Positions 57,601 to 64,000 of a stretch of DNA of 64,000 nt are shown in pieces. Source of the stretch: Brachionus rotundiformis (lineage: Eukaryota; Rotifera; Eurotatoria; Ploima; Brachionidae); contig JAESIW010000180.1 of the NCBI GenBank assembly GCA_016802295.1, positions 2,412,039 to 2,476,038 of the forward strand, read 5' to 3'. The notes beneath the pieces are model-generated. The model had not been told where the DNA came from and did no database searches. It saw nothing but the letters and a program-made list of their open reading frames with translations. Made by a program: the position numbers and the translations under genes. Position 1 is the stretch's first letter. Every line of letters starts with the position of its first letter.

Positions 57601-59169
57601 CTATATGTAGTAAATCAAATAATAAAAAAGATAAACAACACATATAATAGAACTAATTGATTGCAAAATTTTTAAAAAAAATACTAAATCGATTGTTTCT
57701 ACCCTTAGTCTATTATTATTTCTATTTTCAACTGGATCAATAACTATAGTTACCTGATCGTTATTATACAATGCTTTAGTATCTATACTTTTTTCAAATT
57801 CACTATCTCTTGAGTCAACATCTAAGGAAATTTTTTCCGTGTCCACACTTTCATCAATTGATGAATATTTCCCAATTTGCTGCGAAAATTCATCAATGTT
57901 TAGACTTGATTCATCTATTTTATTTTTGAAAAAAATTTTCATGGTTTCTAAATTAGCCAGTTGGCTATTACGCGATATTAGAACTTTATTGAGTCTAATG
58001 GCCGCATTTAGTTGCTCCATGTTTACAGGGCATTCTGTTTCAATCAGTCCATGTATAAAATCTCTATTGATTAAATCTAATGTGTCCCTAAGCTTAACAG
58101 AACTAATAAAGTCATAAAAAATTTGCAAATTATTTATTATTTTTTTCTTTTCCTCTTGATTTGATACAAATATTTCAGGCTTTAAAACGTTCCAGATTAT
58201 CTTAGCATCAAATTTAACTTTATTTAGGTTTTTTTTCATTACATAGAGAGTTTTCAAGTTTTCAGTAAAATCAAAATTAAAATCAATTATCAAATATTCC
58301 AAAACTTGCTGATTTATGTAAAGGGCTTCAGATTCGTTTATTAATTCTGAAGATCTAAGTTGATTTATTAAACGTATCAGAAATTCTTTAAAGTCTTCCA
58401 TTTTTTTCTCATGTATACTTTTATCATCAACTTGGCTTAATAAAATTTTAAATTGAAATTCTTGACTTTTAAATTCACTATAATATTCATGGCCAAATAT
58501 CATATAAATTTCGTACAAATAGTTAAAACATTTGGCACTTAATTTTTTAATATAACTAGGATCATTAGTTATAATATCGTCTATCAAATTGCTGTTTAAA
58601 AAATTGGAGGGGAATTTTACCGATGAAAGCTCAAAGGAAAGCAAATATTCAATGTTCGCTTTCAGGGACATTTTTGGTAATGCAGGGTCATTTTCGTCGT
58701 CATTTGGAATTAATAAATGAAATTGAATGATCTGGTTCGGGCAATAGCCATGAAATTTTTGATTCAATCTTTTAACCATGTCAAGACCGTCGGAATCGAA
58801 GATTGTTTTATTGATACTTGAACTTTCAAAAAGATATGTTATAACTTCAATGCTAATCAATTTATTCACACTGATGTCATTAATTTGCATAGATAGATTT
58901 TTAAAAAATTCTAAAACAGTTAAGCCTGATCTATGACCAGAATTGCTGCGGATTTTTTTTTGAAAAGATGAGTTGTAAAGTTTATATTCTGCAAAGTTTA
59001 GGTCTTCATATTCTTTTATATTTTTAATGCGATTTTGGATGCTTTTTTCGTCTTTGTTTTCTTTGACAGAAATGTGTCTTTCCTTAATTTTTTGGTCATC
59101 CTCAAATGGATAAATATACTTAAGTTGATCGAGCAGGGTTTCAGTAAATTGATCATTTTGATTGATCAT
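57601..59169 (-). CDS. Unknown 522-residue protein with a C-terminal membrane anchor
   Basis: One uninterrupted exon from MINQNDQFTETLL to the stop at 57601. The body is helical and rich in Leu, Ile, Asn and Lys, with no motif I can name. Residues 420-485 are Ser/Asp-rich and look disordered. The last 30 residues are a hydrophobic segment (FFLKILQSISSIICVVYLFY) ending almost at the C-terminus, so the protein should be tail-anchored in the ER, outer mitochondrial or peroxisomal membrane. There is no signal peptide. Codon use fits a real gene and the ORF is far too long for chance at this AT content. It may be lineage-specific. Confidence 0.75.
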   Translation of the reverse strand: MINQNDQFTETLLDQLKYIYPFEDDQKIKERHISVKENKDEKSIQNRIKNIKEYEDLNFAEYKLYNSSFQKKIRSNSGHRSGLTVLEFFKNLSMQINDISVNKLISIEVITYLFESSSINKTIFDSDGLDMVKRLNQKFHGYCPNQIIQFHLLIPNDDENDPALPKMSLKANIEYLLSFELSSVKFPSNFLNSNLIDDIITNDPSYIKKLSAKCFNYLYEIYMIFGHEYYSEFKSQEFQFKILLSQVDDKSIHEKKMEDFKEFLIRLINQLRSSELINESEALYINQQVLEYLIIDFNFDFTENLKTLYVMKKNLNKVKFDAKIIWNVLKPEIFVSNQEEKKKIINNLQIFYDFISSVKLRDTLDLINRDFIHGLIETECPVNMEQLNAAIRLNKVLISRNSQLANLETMKIFFKNKIDESSLNIDEFSQQIGKYSSIDESVDTEKISLDVDSRDSEFEKSIDTKALYNNDQVTIVIDPVENRNNNRLRVETIDLVFFLKILQSISSIICVVYLFYYLIYYI

Positions 59170-61390
59170 TTTAACACAAAAAATTAAAACCTAAAAAAAA
59201 GCTTAAAACAAAAACACTAAACAAAATTCAAATTTTTATCCTTAGACAAAAATTAAAAAAAAACATATAATTTATTCTCTATGGATATTTGTTTAATAAT
59301 TAAACTAAAAAAAATCTTCAAAACGAATATATCATGATATTTATTTTTAATTTCCAAATAAATTATATAAAGTAAAAAAGATATTCACTTTTTTAATCAT
59401 TTGTTTTAGAATAAGTTTAATTTAAAATTAAAGTTTTCAAAAATAACAAAATAATACGAAAAATAATATAGGTCAGACTTACAAACTGTGATTCTGTCAT
59501 TACTTGATAAATTAATATTCTTATTTAAAAAAATAATTTAAGATAAAAATCACGTTAACCAAAACTTAAGTTAATTTTCTTTGAAAAAAAAAATCAACAG
59601 ATTTATGATTAGGTCGTTTTAAAAGCATTTTTATTTTTTAGTTGAAAAGAAATTTTATATGATAATTTTAATCACATTAATCTTAGTTTATGAATAAGAG
59701 CTTTTTAAATGGTTGGTGCATTCTCTTTATATTAAACACAAATTTAAATTAAGAAAATAATTTCAGGTCATTTATTTTAAAAGAATGCTGAAATTTTATT
59801 TAAAAGAAACTATCGCTCAGAATGAAAACCTCAAATCGTTAAAAAAAATAGAAAAATTTTTAACAAAAATTAGAAAATGAATTCATGCTAATTATTTTAG
59901 ATAGGTGATCGATAAATATAGAAAAAATGATATAAAAATTATATTTTTCCTCTAAAGATTTAGGGATAAATTAATAGAATCCTGATTTTTGTGCCTAAAT
60001 CCTAAATTTATTTTGTTTTTTATTAAACAGATATAATAAAATTAATACACATACGGAAATTGCACAAGGGCATAAATTTATGTTTTTTTTTTCTTTTTTT
60101 GGTTTAATTTTTGATATTCTGGTTTGAAACAATAATTTGGATCAACAAGATTTTTGTTCTTTTAAATAGATAAGCCTTAATTATTTGCAAAAAAAATCTA
60201 ACTTTTAAAAAACAAAAAAGCCAAGTAATTTTATTAGCATTAATTTTGTTTTATAACAGCTATATGTCAACATTATTTATAAATAATTAATTTTTTCTCT
60301 CAATATCATAGCCATTTTTATTCTAAAAATTGATTTTTTATATTGAAATTTTTTAAATTCTTTAATCAGAGTTGATTGTGTGATTGTGAAGATGATTTTT
60401 AACTTTAAAAACGTGTAAATTATCATTTAAAAAAAAGTGATAAATTTAAGGCATTTTTTATAATTTCAAGTGATAAAGTTAACCTTGAAATTTTGGTAAA
60501 AAAAATCTTAAATCAAATTTTCGACCATCTGATTTTATTTTATTAAAATTTAATTTATTAAAAATTATTAAAATTTTATTATTTTTCTAGTTTAATTTTT
60601 GGGTTATTTTTTAAAAATGAACGTAATTTGGTGATCGAATCGACTTTTGGTAATGAGTCATGGCAAAGTCTAGCATGTTTTAAGATCCCATTCTATCTCT
60701 GAATGTGTATATTTAAATAGAGCTTAAAATTGCGCGTAAAGCAAACCTTTTCGTAATAAAAAATAATAAAGAATAAAGTTTAAATTATGTAATCACCGAT
60801 TGAGATAAAAACTCAAGGTGACAAGATTAGGCTTAGTTTTAGAAAGAGCCTTTTTCTATTAATAAAAATTAATAAAAATTATTTTCAGACATTGTGAACA
60901 GCGATGTTAACAAAATTATGAATGTACATAATTTGTTGCTAATTAACTGCCCGACGAGAAGAGGACACTAACTTTTTGTCAGCGTCTAGGATCACATGCC
61001 ATTATCATCTGCTTGTTTATCTTTATACCGCTCAGCTCAACCAATTTAACAACTTCACTGTTAGACTTTTATGCTAATTATCTTCACATAATAAATTCTC
61101 TAATTAGTTATTCTAAAGTTGAGTAAGAAGCACAGTAGAGAGCGAGAGAAAGAATTTTTTCTATATAGCTTTTTGTTCAATTGCGCAACTTAATTTTATT
61201 TTAAAATTATGAAATAAAAATAAAAATAAGAAGATCATTTGATTTATTTCGAGAATTTTTTATTTTAAATGATGATTCTTGTTTAATTTCTAAACTTTTG
61301 CGCCATTCTCTTGCTTTAATATTAAGCATTTTAACATTCTTATTTTAGATAATACATTAGAAAAGCCCAAATACACAAAATCAGACAAAA
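59170..61390. other. Upstream region of Rab7
   Basis: AT-rich to about 60870. From about 60890 to 61150 the sequence is richer in G/C (GCCCGACGAGAAGAGGACAC, CCGCTCAGCTCAACC) and may hold the promoter and a first 5' UTR exon. A splice acceptor (TATTTTAG, AG at 61347-61348) precedes the Rab7 ATG by 42 bp. Confidence 0.5.
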
Positions 61391-62077
61391 ATGGCTTCAA
61401 GAAAAAAAGTTCTATTAAAAGTGATAATCCTAGGAGACAGTGGGTACGTTTAGAAGTGCTTAACCAGGTCCGAGGGAGAGAGAGGACTAACAGTTTTTTA
61501 TTTAAGAGTCGGCAAGACCTCACTGATGAACCAGTATGTGAACAAAAAATTCAATAATCAGTACAAAGCGACCATTGGAGCAGACTTCTTGACCAAAGAA
61601 GTAATGATCGATGATCGCTTGGTTACCATGCAAATTTGGGACACGGCCGGACAAGAGCGGTTCCAAAGTTTGGGTGTTGCTTTTTACCGCGGAGCGGACT
61701 GCTGTGTTCTAGTCTACGATGTCACCTCGCCAAGCTCGTTCAAAAATTTGGAAAGCTGGCGAGACGAGTTTTTGATCCAAGCCTCGCCAAGAGATCCGGA
61801 AAATTTTCCATTCGTGGTCATTGGCAACAAAGTTGACTTGGCCGATAGCCGAACTGTGACCACCAAAAAAGCACAGCAGTGGTGTTCGGAAAAAAACAAT
61901 GTTCCATACTTTGAGACAAGCGCCAAAGAAGCTCTCAATGTCGAACAAGCATTTCAGACTATAGCCAAAAATGCTCTCGCTCGCGAAAAGGAACAGGACA
62001 CTTATGAGGATGTGCCGTCTATTGTAAGTGTTGGTAATGATCAAAACCGACCACAATCGTCATCTTGCAGCTGTTAG
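61391..62077 (+). CDS. RAB7A: Rab7 small GTPase of late endosomes
   Basis: Exons 61391-61443 and 61507-62077 (63-bp intron splitting the P-loop) give 207 residues, exactly the length of Rab7a. GTP-binding motifs: GDSGVGKT at 15-22, effector loop with ATIGADFLTKEV, WDTAGQE around 62-68, NKVD at 125-128, ETSAKEA near 154. The C-terminus CSC is the Rab7 double-prenylation site. Known role: late endosome and lysosome traffic, fusion and autophagosome maturation, with effectors RILP and HOPS. Codon use is much less AT-biased than in the neighbouring genes, as expected of a highly expressed conserved gene. AATAAA at 62126. Confidence 0.98.
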
Positions 62078-63895
62078 CCAACTTAAACAACATTTTTCCT
62101 ATTTACTTTGTTCGATTTTTATAAAAATAAAGAAAAAATTTACATTTTTTTATATTTGGTTACATTCAGTTTTATACTGACCCTTTTTTTTCATTATTTT
62201 CTTTAACATTATTTTGAGCGAAATTTTTAATTAACAAAAATGTCATAAATATTAGTAAAAATTTAAAAAAATTTAATTTTTTTATTATTTAATTAGAACG
62301 ACACAATAATTAAGATTAATTAATATTGTGTTTAGCTCGGATATTTTTTGTCAATTTGCAAAAAAAAGACTAAGATATAAAAATTTAATTATCTTTTTTA
62401 AATCTAATATAAAAAGCACTAATTAGTTCGATTATGGTAATTTTTCAATAGAATTCCATTTTCTAAGATCCCAAATATTCATTTTTTACTATTCACTCAA
62501 AAATAGGTTAAAACAAAATCACTACCATACAATCGACACAATTTATTTAGCATTTTAAATTTATTTTTATATTCCTAAATTAAAAATAAAGTTTCAAAAT
62601 TTTTAAATGAATTTTCAAAATTCCTTGCACCAGCTTTCAAAAAATTTTTTAAAACTTTTTAACAATCATTTTTTAGTGCATTCTAATTATTCGAATTTGA
62701 CCATCTTTGTCCCAATTTTTACTCAGTCGAATGCAGTCGCCTCTGTATTATTGCTTTATAAAATCATTAAATAATTGAATTAGTAAATCTATAAATAAAG
62801 AATTTTTCACACCGATCTTTATTTGTAAATTTATCGATTAATTCATTTAAAATAAGGCAAATAAAAAGTGGGTTTTTGGCTAATTTTTGTAAATTTTAGC
62901 AATTTTTTTAAATATACTTGAAAAAAGTTATTACGTAATTTTATAAGTTTTTGAGTAAAATCATTGTAAAATAGTTTTTTTTTTTTAAATAAAATTTATA
63001 AATAATAAGCTTAAAAAACGAAAAAAATGAAAAATGTGAAGCAATTAAACTTTTGATTTTTTATTAGGGAATCCTTTTTATCCATTGATCAAGTGATCAC
63101 CAATACCATCTTAGTTAATTCGGAAACATTAAAAAATCAAGGAACGTGGAACAAAAAAAATTAAAAAGAATAATTGAATCAATAAATCAAAATTTTTGTT
63201 TAAATGGTCATAATAAAAAAATATTTAAATAAGACTTAAAAATTCTTTTATAAAATATAAATTAATTGCAAAAAAAAATCCAAAAGGATATTTTAATGGT
63301 CAAAAATTAAACAATACAATTTAAAAACTAGAAAGAAATTTAAGGTAAGTGATATGAGATTATATAAATTAGATTTTATTGAACAACAATACTTAGTATA
63401 TAAAAATTTAGTGATAAATTAATTATTATTTATTATTTTTAAAAAACGAAATTTTCCTAAGAATTAATTGAATCTTATAAAAAAATATCTATATATGAAT
63501 TATAAATTTGAACAATTTTTTCGTCGCCTTGCTCTTTTTTCAACTGGACTTGAGAGCAGCACCATAAACAGCGCCACTCATCCGACACAAGGCTGTTATC
63601 TCGTCAACTATTCAGACTAGCTTGGAACCAACTTTTCTCTCACTTGAGAAAAGTCTTAATTTAAGGCTGCCAAAACTGTACAGCAGATTCCCGCTCCTTT
63701 TAGATTCTAGCGGCAGTCTCATACGACAAGACTTGAACAAAAGCTCGTAGGTCTTTGTACACGCCATACAGCTCTTTTATGCAGACTACATGAAAAACCA
63801 CATACACATACATATCGTATTTATACCTTTTGTCTACATATGAATTATTTTAACAAATTTAAATAATTTACTTATTTTATTTATTAAAATTTAAA
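62078..63895. other. Intergenic, with a G/C-richer block at 63520-63800
   Basis: AT-rich up to about 63515. A TATAAAT at about 63503 lies some 25-30 bp before a 270-bp block with near-normal base composition and no long ORF. It is best read as promoter plus 5' UTR (or first exon) of the gene that seems to begin at 63896. A non-coding RNA is the alternative. Confidence 0.4.
62126..62131 (+). terminator. AATAAA poly(A) signal of Rab7
   Basis: Hexamer 48 bp after the Rab7 stop codon. Confidence 0.55.
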
Positions 63896-64000
63896 ATGAA
63901 AGCCAGGTTGAGTAATTCAAATTTGAGCTTTGCTCAGGCAAGTGTCTCAAAAATCACCAACAAATCAGTTGAGCCTGTTTTCGCCAAATTAAATTTGTTT
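63896..64000 (+). CDS. Possible N-terminal coding exon, cut by the window edge
   Basis: ATG at 63896 opens 35 codons to the edge without a stop: MKARLSNSNLSFAQASVSK and then NKSVEPVFAKLNLF. Composition is coding-like compared with the AT-rich DNA before it. No domain can be recognised in so short a piece. Confidence 0.4.
   Translation, partial: MKARLSNSNLSFAQASVSKITNKSVEPVFAKLNLF

Noticed and set aside
61709..62056. Minus-strand frames opposite Rab7
   Set aside because: Antisense shadows in a conserved, less AT-rich coding region.
1..64000. CRISPR arrays, rRNA, tRNA, bacterial-type operons or riboswitches
   Set aside because: None seen by eye; the window is eukaryotic and no cloverleaf or regular repeat-spacer pattern was found, though a covariance-model scan was not possible.

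Overview
The window is a strongly AT-rich piece of an animal genome. Genes are split by many short introns (mostly 45-70 bp, GT...AG, many with a plain T-rich tract before the AG). Conserved metazoan genes identify it: LYAR, NOP14, CPEB, EDEM2, WDR6, fumarase, ZIP7, THOC7, BLOC1S2 and Rab7. The base composition, compact introns, an invertebrate-type TIR protein and a KRBA2-like integrase suggest a small protostome, most likely a monogonont rotifer of the Brachionus type. The organism is an inference; I cannot search a database.

Layout. 1-304: 5' end of a LYAR gene (minus). 305-4775: empty AT-rich DNA. 4776-6504: three-exon gene with a degenerate OTU-like domain (plus). 8086-11423: NOP14 in 13 exons (minus). 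11760-14700: an LRR / helical / TIR / SAM-like immune-type protein split into two reading frames (minus). 16065-17672: intronless flavin monooxygenase (plus). 22156-27781: PDZ-RhoGEF gene with unusually long 5' introns (plus). 31770-32685: two-PDZ protein (minus), divergent from CPEB at 33244-34537 (plus) across a promoter that holds a perfect hairpin of two E2F-like sites. 34761-35064: 82-residue filamin-repeat-like protein (minus). 36100-36255: 51-codon small ORF. 37303-39718: EDEM2 (plus). 39847-44406: WDR6 (plus), converging on an LRAT-domain protein at 44463-45488 (minus). 46114-47739: mitochondrial fumarase with its presequence exon (minus). 48447-49843: ZIP7 (plus). 50393-51148 and 51277-51774: THOC7 and BLOC1S2, a tight same-strand pair (minus). 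52369-57075: mobile-element zone with a decayed ATPase ORF, a MITE and a KRBA2/Ginger-like transposon with inverted termini. 57601-59169: unknown tail-anchored protein (minus). 61391-62077: Rab7 (plus). 63896-64000: possible start of another gene (plus).

Most genes are unlinked housekeeping functions: ribosome biogenesis (LYAR, NOP14), translation and tRNA modification (CPEB, WDR6), mRNA export (THOC7), ER quality control and zinc release (EDEM2, ZIP7), endolysosome (BLOC1S2, Rab7) and the TCA cycle (fumarase). The parts that stand out are the LRR-TIR locus with its +1 frame switch, the transposon cluster at 53-57 kb, the CPEB/PDZ divergent promoter, and several genes with a 3' splice site just before the start codon and no visible upstream exon, which would fit spliced-leader trans-splicing.
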